Shown here one piece after another: positions 7,501 to 16,393 of a stretch of DNA of 29,791 nucleotides. The stretch's first letter is position 1. The number at the start of each line of letters is the position of its first letter. The notes under the pieces were generated by a model. That model was not told the origin of the DNA. It saw nothing but the letters and a program-made list of their open reading frames with translations, and searched no databases. The position numbers and the translations under genes were made by a program. This DNA comes from Apostichopus californicus (lineage: Eukaryota > Echinodermata > Holothuroidea > Aspidochirotida > Stichopodidae): positions 1 to 29,791 of the forward strand of contig JAIPMN010017112.1 of assembly GCA_020650975.1 (NCBI GenBank), written 5' to 3'.

Positions 7501-9799
7501 TAGTTCTTCACCATACATACGGAAAAAGGAAAGAAGATGCAATGTATAAATGATTACAACACATTGGTCTAGAGTTCATGAATTGGTCTAGGATTGGTCA
7601 GGAAATTGGTCTAGGGTTGGTCAGGAATTGGTCTAGAATTGGTCTGGAGTTCAGGTCTTTTTTTTAAGCATTTTCTTTGAGGGCCAGAGAAAAACTTTGG
7701 TTGAAGCAAAGGGCTATAAAAAATTAAAATCTCAGGATACCTTGATTAAGCAATATATAGGGTAGGACCTACAGCATAGGATGCCAGATTGTGCATGGGG
7801 TCAAATTTTTCTTTGCTGACCAGATTGTAATATATTCCACAGTTAAGATTTGGCCTACAGGCCAACTATCGCGAACCCCTCGTCTAAAGGAACATGATGA
7901 AAACGTTTAAATAGCTTACCGAGAGGAACTGCTCGACGTGACTTTCTTTGTTTTGTATCATGTGATTGAAGTAGTAATACTTGAGGTCATCCTCAGACAT
8001 CGGGGTTAACGTACGTTCCCTCTGTTCACCAAACCTTACCCCAGACATCGAAATGGACCGCAGAGTTGAGAACCTACTGCCGGTGTCCCATGATTGTACA
8101 ACCGAAGGTTCACTGGCCACTGAGCGAGTCCTAGAATTCAGCGTGCTCGTGAGTAGATCTGGTGCAGTTGGGTCTACTATGGGTCTCGACTCAGTTTCAG
8201 TCGGCTGTGGCTCTAATATTTCAAAGTCTTCTCCTTTTGTTACGTCCGTGTTTGAATCGTCGACGCCCACTCGGTTCTGTGCTAAAGGTGTAGCTGAAAC
8301 ATCGGTTAAAGTCGCTCCTGCGACCGTAGCATTTATAGGATCATCCATGATGTTGATGGCTTGAGTGCTTTCTTGCTCTGATTCTCGAGGTTGCGAGTTT
8401 AATTCTGGTATCTCAAAATTTACCAAATCGTTTACAGTTGTTTCCTCTTCATTTGCTTCACATTTAGCTTGATGATAATCATGAGATGATCTTTCTGTTT
8501 CATAAGGCATCCTAATATCAGCTGCATCGGTCCTCATGTTACCTTCTCCTTGCTCCTCCTCCTCATCTTCTCTCTTTTCCTCATCCTCATCCTCCTTCTC
8601 CTCAAGGTTTTCTTCCTCTTCCAATAATTGCACAGAATGACTGGCCTGTTGATCTTCTTGTCTGGCTCCCTCAGTTATCTCAGTAGACAATGCATCATTA
8701 TCAGCAATGCTAGATTTTTCTTCCAGGAATAACTGGGAAACCTCATCTTTTCCTTCATCTACACTTTCCTCGACGGTCACATTCTCTTCAGCTCCATCGT
8801 TGTCTTCCACTTCCTCCTTTGAAATTTCTTCCACTTCCTCCTTTGAAGTTTCTCTGTTGTCATCATTTGACTCTTTAGTCCGCTCAGTACTTGCTAACTC
8901 ATGTGTTTCAACACTGGCCTGGTTGATCACTGAGCTCTTGAACTCTGAAGGACTTTCAACAATTTCATCACCTTTTAAATGCGCCTCTTCACCCTCTCCT
9001 GTACTCTCAGTAGAATCAGCGTTTGAAATTTCGCTAACAACATCACAAGCTTCAGACTTTGCCGAGTTTATGTCTTTTGTTGTGGTGAGGTCTGTGACCT
9101 CTTTGTCCAGCTGCCCCTCTTCTCCCTCTCTTTGAACATCTGTAGAATCAGATGAAACTTCAATAGTAGGAATACTTGAGACATCACCAGTGTTAACTGC
9201 AGAATTTGTGTTGGTCGAAGAGAGACCTGTAACACCTTTTTCTTCTAAGACTTCCCTTGTCGTAACTTTCTCTGGTTTAACTTCTTTCCATGAAGGTGGA
9301 CTCTCTTCTTCCAGTACTCTATGCTTTTTCTGAGAGCAGAAAAAAAAAATTAGTAACATATTAAAGAAAGCAGCTCCTATAATGTGGATAAATATCCTAG
9401 ATATGAATTATTCTACCAAATCAGAGTAACTAAGAAGATTAAAGTTTCATCATCTTAAGATTTCAAACCTGAACAGTTCTTACACTTCAAACATTCCACT
9501 GATACCAAAATAGTCAAGATGATGAAGCCACTTCATTGTTTTAATTATCTCTGCAATTTAGTTCAATTACAGAACTCGCACTCATCAAACTCACCACAGA
9601 CAGACAGAGCCATTTCTCAGGGGGTATACACATAAAACTTTTGAAGTGTTGAAATTGAGTTATCAATGATAGAAACTATCTTGACATTTAAAATTCATTT
9701 TCTAATTTCTAGTAAAATAAGCACCAATACACAAGTCTGTTAGCATTCAATAGTTACCTTCTTCTTGTTTCTAGACTTCTGTCTTACAGCTTCTGCCAT
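4336..9799 (-). CDS. Unidentified acidic/helical protein gene, 5' four exons
   Basis: Spliced minus-strand gene. Exons 9799-9758, 9329-7920, 5390-5226 and 4579-4336 join in phases 0, 0 and 0 and leave in phase 1. Together they give about 620 residues without a stop. Residues 1-17 are strongly basic (MAEAVRQKSRNKKKKK). Residues 18 to about 440 are low-complexity and rich in Glu, Asp, Ser and Thr, with a nearly pure acidic run around residues 245-276. From about 455 the sequence becomes ordered and helical: DDLKYYYFNHMIQNKE, then IEKHNFFELVYNYYRARGNL, then a likely coiled-coil start at VMKDVEKNQAHYKEK, then ILKELETTLLSIRN and CAYTAQLSKLQIESYL. No signal peptide or membrane span is visible, so it is probably an intracellular coiled-coil or scaffold protein. 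I do not recognise the family. The 3' end is not resolved. Confidence 0.75.
4580..5225 (-). other. Intron 3 of unidentified minus-strand gene
   Basis: Runs between the GTTTGA donor at 5225 and the acceptor at 4581-4580. It is AT-rich, with an A/T-rich run near 4655-4695 (poly-A with AATAAA-like words on the plus strand). I see no additional exon. Confidence 0.5.
5226..5390 (-). CDS. Exon 3 of unidentified minus-strand gene
   Basis: A 165-base exon (55 codons, phase 0 to 0) between a pyrimidine-rich acceptor tttctctttgacag and an AAG|GTTTGA donor. It reads ECRIEKHNFFELVYNYYRAR, then GNLLTVMKDVEKNQAHYKEK, then AENCWNLTQTEIPIK. The aromatic and charged composition, the clean frame and the smooth join to the end of exon 2 (HVEQFLS) mark it as real coding sequence. 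The second half looks like the start of a coiled coil. Confidence 0.8.
5896..5931. repeat. 18-bp perfect tandem duplication
   Basis: The unit ACAAATATTTCTATTTTC occurs twice in a row, at 5896-5913 and 5914-5931, without a mismatch. Confidence 0.9.
6571..6594. repeat. (AC)n(AT)n microsatellite
   Basis: About four AC units run directly into about eight AT units. Confidence 0.95.
7563..7655. repeat. Minisatellite with ATTGGTCTAGG core
   Basis: The word ATTGGTCT or TTGGTCA recurs about seven times, in alternating long (about 22 bp, ATTGGTCTAGGGTTGGTCAGG) and short forms. It is a degenerate tandem array within intron 2. Confidence 0.8.
7920..9329 (-). CDS. Exon 2, large acidic exon of unidentified gene
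   Basis: A 1410-base exon (470 codons, phase 0 to 0). Its acceptor is a long T-tract ending in tctgctctcag (9330) and its donor is TCG|GTAAGC (7919). The first residues KKHRVLEEE extend the lysine run of exon 1. Most of the exon is low-complexity and Glu/Ser/Thr-rich. Two near copies of SKEEVEEIS-like sequence and a run of about 30 residues that is mostly Glu/Asp (around nucleotides 8630-8537) stand out. The last 40 residues change character (TLTPMSEDDLKYYYFNHM) and begin an ordered domain. Codons for the open frame upstream of 9329 belong to the intron. Confidence 0.85.
9330..9757 (-). other. Intron 1 of unidentified minus-strand gene
   Basis: Short intron from the AAG|GTAACT donor (9757) to the T-tract acceptor at 9330. 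I see nothing else in it. Confidence 0.7.
9758..9799 (-). CDS. Exon 1, start codon of unidentified gene
   Basis: Fourteen codons, MAEAVRQKSRNKKK, followed by an AAG|GTAACT donor. The join to exon 2 keeps the frame and gives a run of five lysines. The ATG is preceded by CAAAC. The basic patch could be a nuclear-localisation or membrane-binding signal (inference). An AG at the end of GGGTTAGCAG, about 15 bases upstream of the ATG, could be an acceptor for a 5' untranslated exon. Confidence 0.75.
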
Positions 9800-11182
9800 G
9801 TTTGACAACTGCTTCTGCTAACCCAGTTTGTGCACAGTTAAAATGTTATGAGTTACATTGTTCATTGGTCGATACTGACCAAATTAACCGAACAATTGTC
9901 TCTATGGACTACAATTTACACTTTAGCAATCAAGGTATTTTTAACCACTGAAGGTTAAAATTGTATTGGGCTATACCTATATACTGTTATTCTTCCTTTA
10001 CTGCTTTACTTGTATTAATTTATTTAGCCTGGCTAAACATTTGCTAAGTCAAAGAACATAATTTAATTCAGAAAAAGTTCATATACAGGCTCCATGGAGT
10101 GGTAACTGCTCCAAATAATATCACGTTGGCAATGGTTTGAAATTTGTGCAAGTTCAGATATGCCTCAAGTTAAATACAGTTGTTAGCTTAGGACGGCCTT
10201 GGCTACAGTATGTATGTAAACATCGCAACATAGCCTAGACCTAGCCAGTATGTTGTTGTTGTTGGTTAGACTAAGTGTTACACTACAGTAGCCTACGAAA
10301 GACACATGAGTTCTTGTCGTTTAGTTTGCACAGTGTGGGGTTTTCCACAACTTGAGTCCGCGTACAAATACTTCTGTTGGTTCCGAGCTTGCTTGAAACA
10401 AATGTTTATTTCAAGTCGTTGCAAATGTCACGAAAGCTTCCCAACCGGCAGTTTCCGCTGTCGTGAACTCCTTAATGTTATAACCTAAGGTTTGCATCGA
10501 CTACCTTGATCTTGCGCTGAGGTCGTAAAGTCCACCGGACTAAATATAAATACGACGATCACCTGAGAGGGTATTGGTCTTTTTTATGGAACGCCGAATG
10601 GAATACCCGGTGTAATGCTAAATCCTGTTTCTTTCATGTAACACTAAAAGCATTGCAGATATACCTATCTAAGCTATACCTAAAAATAATATGTTTTACG
10701 TGGTTTGCCACGGCTGTAAATAAGCATGTTAGTCAAGATACAAGATCCTTATATAGCTTATTAAATAAATCTGCAAACCTTAACTTACCTTTGGATTTAC
10801 AAGTAGAGTCAGCTTATCGCCCCTGATTGTATAAGATTTGGGGCTTTGAAGAATTTATTCAAGTTGGAGCCGTTTATGTAAAGTTTTATAAGCAAATTCT
10901 TCATTTGAACAAGTTTGCGCGGAACTTTATGGCCTATGGTGAATTAGGGAGGCACAAACTTTCCAATATAATTGAGCCACAAGTGATTCATATTTGTTGT
11001 GAACAGTTCTGAACATATAAAGCGTCTCATATGGTTTACTTGTTTCTTAGAAACCTTCACGATAAAAACATATCACATATGTACTTCACCTTGAATAGTT
11101 CAAGTTGAATCATTTTCATAAAGCTGGAATTTCGCACATTTGGAATACCCTGATCAGTGACCCTTTCAATTGAAACTCATTG
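9800..11182. other. Upstream region of the minus-strand gene, no gene seen
   Basis: Probably holds the promoter and 5' untranslated sequence of the minus-strand gene. A minus-strand AAG|GTAAGT donor word at 10788 could end a noncoding first exon. A TATAAATA word occurs at about 10544 on the plus strand. TAGCCTAGACCTAGCC-like sequence lies near 10230. None of these is decisive. Short open frames (10306-10488, 10827-11012) look random. Confidence 0.35.
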
Positions 11183-11190
11183 TATGCTTG
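11183..11190. repeat. 8-bp target-site duplication (left)
   Basis: TATGCTTG directly abuts the left terminal inverted repeat of the MITE and is repeated exactly at 11566-11573. Confidence 0.9.
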
Positions 11191-11565
11191 CAGTGGCGGA
11201 GCTAGGGGTATTGGTCAAGGAGGCGAGAATGGTCTGTAGGGGCGCTTTCCACACTATCTAAGCGGGGCGCCACCACAGGTTTGCGAGGAGCGTACCGAAT
11301 TTTTTTTAGTAAAGATACTTCCTAGATCGCCGGAAATGACCCTTTCCTGGCCTTGCTAATTTGCAGATAAACGAAGAATAAATAGGTGTCATCGCCAACA
11401 AAATGTCACAAATGTCAATAGGTATATGAGAGCGCAATAAAAAAGTCAATAATCGCGAATAAGTAAAAAGTGGTCAAAAAGCTGAAAAGGGCGCCAACAG
11501 TCCATTTGAGTCCGTCATGACAGGGGGGTGCATCCGCCCCCGACTGTATGGACGCTCCGCCACTG
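11191..11565. mobile_element. hAT-type MITE, 375 bp
   Basis: Non-autonomous DNA transposon. The left end is CAGTGGCGGAGC and the right end is its exact reverse complement GCTCCGCCACTG, a 12-bp perfect terminal inverted repeat. Past it the two ends differ (CTAGGGGTATTGG against GTCCATACAGTCG). Both sides carry the same 8-bp flank TATGCTTG, the duplication size of hAT transposases. The interior has no open frame longer than a few dozen codons and includes G/C-rich subterminal stretches (GGGGCGC, GGGCGCC). The intact inverted repeats and duplication suggest a fairly recent insertion. It would need a transposase made elsewhere. Confidence 0.92.
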
Positions 11566-11573
11566 TATGCTTG
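11566..11573. repeat. 8-bp target-site duplication (right)
   Basis: A second exact copy of TATGCTTG, immediately after the right inverted repeat. Confidence 0.9.
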
Positions 11574-12591
11574 TAGTGTACTATGAAACTTTGAGATAAC
11601 ACATTACAATCGTTTTATCCGACGAAATTGTCCCCAAATAGAACCTCTCTATTTGAGTTTGGTTGGCCCGCTTTTGGACACCCTATAAGTACCTCCACCT
11701 GATAGTAACTCTGAGCTTCGTTGAACTTATCATTGAAGTCTACTGCTGGCATATTTCGACAATTTTTCGGAATACGTGTTTGCATGGACATCAATAAGTT
11801 CAATAGTTTATGGAATAATAACTCAGATAAGTCAGATTACTCAGATGTTGTTGAGAGAATATGATTTCGAAATAATAACATTAGTGCAAACAATGAGAAA
11901 CTAAATTCAAAATTAATTTTGCTAATAATAACAAATTGCACATTGGTTGTTTCTTACTAAAAATTAAATAACATAGGCTTTAGAAAAGTACTAGTATTTT
12001 CAAATGAGCAAATTGAACCGGAATCATGTTTTTCAATTTCATCAAAATTGAGACTACGAGTTATGGACTGATTTCTAGTATCTTTTTGTATGCACATAGG
12101 CCTATAGTCTTTATGTTGCTCCAATCCTTCAGCACACAGGTTTACAGTGTGAAAATAACCGAAGAAGACAGTATGCATTCTCTGGTACCACAAAGCTGTT
12201 TGGTTTTATTGCGTCACTTTATAGTCCCATTAAGTTTGATAAGCATAGGCACGTGTGTTAGTCACACCACTTGATGCTTGGTGACTCATGAGCCCCGATA
12301 CGAGAGAAACAATGTACATAGCAATTAATTATATAATTTCCCCATCATGGTGCAAGCTAAACTGAACTAGTGACAGGTGGAACTTCAAGCCTGATCGAGC
12401 TCCTGCAGATTAGCAAAATATTAAGCTGAACTGGGCTATAGGCTATTAGTAGAACCAACGATGGCATGGGTAAGCTCGTCATAGCATTTCCTGATCTCTC
12501 TCTGTGTTCCCGTATAAGATAATCACAATCGCCGGTAATTATTTACACACGTACGTTCTAGAATAACGGTCCGAAGAGTATGGGGCGCGAC

Positions 12592-12611
12592 CAGGGACGT
12601 GGCCACAGGGT
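12592..12611. mobile_element. Possible transposon terminus (CAGGGACGTGGCC)
   Basis: CAGGGACGTGGCCACAGGG resembles the ends of hAT-like MITEs common in marine invertebrates, where such an end runs into a G tract as it does here. I could not find the matching inverted end nearby, so this would be a fragment or a chance match. Confidence 0.25.
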
Positions 12612-12645
12612 TTGTGTGCGTGTGTGTGTGCGTGGGGGGGGGGGG
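12612..12645. repeat. (GT)n microsatellite followed by a 12-G run
   Basis: Ten or so TG/CG units (12612-12633) run directly into twelve G residues (12634-12645). Confidence 0.9.
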
Positions 12646-13304
12646 TTCAATTCTCCCTCCTCACACCATAATTGGCTTGAATCTTCAATAGTTGGAAAAT
12701 CAGTAGTCAAAAACATGGCAGTTGGAAAATGTTAAGTATCCAACATCTCTTAAAATAATTTAAGCTGATCGAACTCTGATCGAACAGGATAATTCTGATT
12801 TATGAGTTTATAATATTACGCTATTTCTAATATTCCTAAATTTTAGGCTTACATTATTACAAGATTTGACGAAATTCGGACTAACAATGAATCGAAATCT
12901 TGTTTCTAACTCGTCGTAGGCTACAACCCATAATAAAGTTGATTATGACACAAATTTACGTCTCTGCGGCATTTTTATAGCCATAGCGCCATCACTTCGG
13001 TAACATTTTTTTAAAGTCAAACCTGCAACTGCAGCTGTACATACATATCATACGCATATACAACTGTATGGCATAATTCAGTAGCCTGCTGCATTCCTCC
13101 AAACTTTTCCGTTGCGAAGGAGAACGCGTCCTTCGTGATTCAAGATGTTTTATAGTTCTGCATTTCGCTAACGAAAAGGACAAACCGGAATCCAAACTGA
13201 TATTGTCAGTCAGTATCACAGTCAGTTTAGAGCAATGTCAAATATTGATAATTTCCAGATTTAACAATTGACAGGTCCTTACAGTAACACAAACATTAAC
13301 TTGG

Positions 13305-13566
13305 GGCCTAACGAGACACGTCTCGCCTAGCCATGTTAAATGCTATTTAGGCCTAGCCTAGGCCATCTATTCAGCCTAGGGACTAACTTAGTTCTTAATG
13401 GTTACAATTTCCAATCTAGGCTTAGGCTAAATCATTCATTAAGTAATGGGACAATTAAAACTTTCGATGGAATTTAGAAATCATTTCCATTTGCACTGAA
13501 CAACAGCCATGTTTTTGTTTTGCTAGCCTATGCCTAGCACCCTAACTAAGTTAGGCTAGGCTAGAT
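13305..13566. repeat. CTAGGC/GCCTAG-rich patch
   Basis: The hexamer GCCTAG or its complement CTAGGC appears many times within 260 bp, including the overlapping palindromic run TAGGCCTAGCCTAGGCC near 13349 and GTTAGGCTAGGCTAG near 13550. It is not a clean tandem array. It could be a decayed satellite or a dispersed repeat. Confidence 0.5.
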
Positions 13567-14539
13567 ACCAAGACTAACATTAAGATGGCCAGCAATTTTG
13601 TTTTCATTGGATGGCAATGAGAATTTAATGAATTATGCATATCAGACAATGAATGATTGGTTAGTTGCCTGTATTCATAGCTTTAGTATCTCGCGAGTAT
13701 GAAGCCTGTTAGGAACCACGAATGTAGCATTGTGTATGGACATATTCAATGGTGTATGAAACTAGCATAAAGTCTGAACTCTGATATGTAGATTGTAGTT
13801 GACTGTAGTAGACTACTTTCCATGTAGTATTGGTTCTCACATCAACAGTCTGATTACAAACCAAATGCATTCGATTTGAACTTATTATATATATTTGTAC
13901 TAAATATTTATGTGTAAATGCCTAATTATGTTGAATGATGGGCCATAGTAGCTGTTGTCAATAGCAGGCAAGATAAGTGACAAACAAAACTTCTAGTATT
14001 ACTCTGCGGATGCCTTGAGGAAGCAAAGAGGGGGATGTCATCACTGATTATCACTGAAATATATGCCATAAATGTCATGTAACGTCCTTTTCCTACCATG
14101 GTTGACAGTTTTAGACAATACTAAGTACTATTTTGTCTTTCATATGATGCCCTATAGTCCTATGACAGCCTGTATCAATTTACTATGGGAGGGAACGGGA
14201 CACTTTCCCTCTAAATTAGAAAAAAAAAAACGATTGAGAATGCTTCTTGAAACCTCAGCAAGCTTGCGAAAGAGGTAGTGTCTCAGTATGCCCTCTGTCT
14301 ATCAGCTTGGCATATATACATTGTTATAGAAATATTCATTATTTTATGTTGGACTCAATATATTGTGCACTGACCCAGTGATGATACAAATAAGGAGTTG
14401 GAATATAGGCTATAACAATGCTATAGGCAACTACTTGATCCCATCTCTGAATTATCCACTTTCAATTGCCATCACAGGACCTGATGTATACACATATAAG
14501 CCTGTTTTTCAAATTACAGCTCAGTGAATTACAGATGGA

Positions 14540-14756
14540 TGACCTAATTGGCATAAATACAACATCAGAGGGCATTCCTATTACAATCAGAAACTCTGCT
14601 TCTATATCAACCTTTAAGACTGCTGTTAAAACACATTTATTTTCTTCTTATTTTGCTTAATACCTTTTCTTGTTTTTGTTACACGTTAAGCGCATTGAGA
14701 CCGCCTCAGGTATATTGCGCTATATAAGAATCTATTATTATTATCATTATTATTGC
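14540..14756 (+). mobile_element. 5'-truncated LINE 3' end (L2/CR1-like)
   Basis: The frame ending at 14660 closes with IPITIRNSASISTFKTAVKT and then HLFSSYFA, which is the usual C-terminus of non-LTR retrotransposon ORF2 proteins (IR.S.S...FK..LKTHLF). About 30 bases after the stop comes the conserved 3' end GCGCATTGAGACCGCCTCAG, then GCGCTATATAAG and an ATT-repeat tail at 14733-14754. This arrangement is characteristic of L2/CR1-like LINEs, whose RT recognises that tail. Only the last part survives, as expected from 5' truncation during target-primed reverse transcription. Confidence 0.75.
14733..14754 (+). repeat. (ATT)n tail of LINE fragment
   Basis: About seven ATT units with one interruption (ATTATCATT) close the LINE fragment. 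Confidence 0.85.
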
Positions 14757-16200
14757 AGTATAATTATTCGTAACAAATAGTACATAATTCATGCAATCCC
14801 GCTACTTGTAGTGGAATTCCTTCTTTTGTTTTATTTGTGCAATATCTGTTGGCCGAAATCCTGAAAAATTCATGATATCACCGTAGCAAGATCAAGTTAA
14901 ACCAACTTGATGTGTGCATATATTGACCCTCAATGTGTTTTTCACAAAAGTAAAGTCAAAGTATGATGTAAATTTCCACAGTTGGTCTTAATTCAGCCAT
15001 CACTGTAATATTTAGTGTGTTATGATTTAACCCCACTTGCCATAGGATGCTTAATGGGTTTCAAACACTGGATTAGGCCAGACATAAAAATGTTAGGCCA
15101 TATTTAATGGCATTCAACTATGTGTCTGTAAAGCATTTTTATAGAAAGATTTCTGCTGAATTAACTTACATAATTTACAACCATAGTACTAGGCATTAGC
15201 AACTATAGTACTGGGCATTTACAAAGTCTATAGTACTGGGCATTTACAACTTAAGTACTGGGTATTAATAACTATAGTACTAGGCCTACATTGGTTTGGC
15301 TACATTTTAGTTCATGTGTGACTGAAAAATAAACAAATTCCACATGAATAATTTTTATTTTTTAAATTAAGAAAAAAATTATATAACTCTTTAGTTCAAA
15401 TTCAGTGTCAAAAATTACCAAAGTTATGTATAAAATGAATGTGGATCAGCGGTTTCATCTAGTGGATCAAATATTCTGTTATGTAGTTGCAATGCCTGTT
15501 TGTTAGTAAACCTAAAAACCTGCAGTATACTTGCCTTACTTCTCTCCCAAATGAGATTCTTACCCAGAGCAGATGTATAGGAGATGATAGATTCTTATTG
15601 AAACGGCATACAGTCCTTAGGTGTTTAAGTTGATCAGAATCGAATGATCAACCATAATGGGATCAAATAAGAATTTTGGAGTAATAATTCCAGTTACTGA
15701 TAGTTCTTTTCAATGAAGTGAAATATCCCAATCTGCTCGTTATTGGTAAAGGAAAAAACGTGAGCTTTTTTGACATGGTTTAAAATATCTAGCAAAATCA
15801 CCATATTCTTGATTTTTGACCTTCTGCCATCAGGATTGCTAGAGTTGAAGGAGTCACCAAATTTGAAATTAACTGTTAGTTTTCAGATCATTATTTTGTT
15901 CTTAATGCACAGCATTTTTTGGTGGTATTTTATCAGTAATTGTGATATCAACTTTCTGAACAAACATCAGTTATTTGTCTTAATATACAGATATTGATCT
16001 TACCACAGACAACACAGAGGGCGACATCACACAAGCAGAACTGATAAACAGCGTGAACATCTCAGTATTTAACCCCTCCCTCGTCCCTTGATCTAAGTCT
16101 TTCATGAGATTTATGCATCGGCAGTGTGTTTCTTGAATGAGTCCCTAAAGTTTTGCTGCCATGACGATGGGAAACTTTGATGTCTTTCAACGGAAGTCAG
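14757..16200. other. Intergenic / upstream of the tetraspan gene
   Basis: AT-rich, and holds the TAGTACTGGGC minisatellite (15182-15290). It probably includes the promoter and any untranslated exon of the plus-strand gene that starts at 16217. I can point to no specific promoter element. Confidence 0.4.
15182..15290. repeat. Minisatellite with TAGTACTGGGCATTTACAA unit
   Basis: Five degenerate copies, 22-25 bp apart, of TAGTACTGGGCATTTACAA. The outer copies read TAGTACTAGGC. Confidence 0.85.
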
Positions 16201-16216
16201 ACTGTCGCTATGCAAG

Positions 16217-16393
16217 ATGAAGAGAGGGCGGGCTTTATGTTGTACTGATAACTTACTACTACTTCCCATCTCTGGTGCCTTTGTCATAGTCCTTGGTGTC
16301 CTCATCGTTGTCCTGTACCTGGTGACCCGTGGCCTTACGACCTCACTCCATTATGTTGAGGGCGTCATTCCAAACTACGTCTCTGCCATTGTC
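16217..16393 (+). CDS. Tetraspan gene, coding exon 1
   Basis: Fifty-nine codons ending at a GTC|GTAAGT donor, phase 0. It holds TM1 (LLLLPISGAFVIVLGVLIVV) and the first loop TRGLTTSLHYVEGVIPN. The ATG at 16217 is the first in frame after the stop at 16178. A possible acceptor AG at 16199-16200 leaves open that this is an internal exon. Confidence 0.8.

Larger units (their letters stand above)
5391..7919 (-). other. Intron 2 of unidentified minus-strand gene
   Basis: A 2.5-kb intron from the TCG|GTAAGC donor (7919) to the exon 3 acceptor (5391). It carries an 18-bp duplication (5896-5931), an AC/AT microsatellite (6571-6594) and a TTGGTCTAGG minisatellite (7563-7655). Because exons 2 and 3 join in phase 0, no further exon is required, though a small in-frame one cannot be excluded. 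Confidence 0.55.
11574..14539. other. Intergenic, no supported gene
   Basis: About 3 kb, AT-rich, with only short open frames that overlap on both strands. It holds a GT-repeat plus poly-G tract (12612-12645) preceded by a possible transposon end, and a CTAGGC-rich patch (about 13305-13566). I found no convincing exon. Confidence 0.45.

Noticed and set aside
7981..9135. Two Ser-rich open frames on the plus strand (7981-8364 and 8707-9135)
   Set aside because: They mirror the Glu/Ser-rich exon 2 on the opposite strand; serine runs are what GAA/GAG-rich exons give in antisense.
10306..11012. Two ~60-codon plus-strand frames as small genes
   Set aside because: No recognisable features and lengths expected by chance in this composition.
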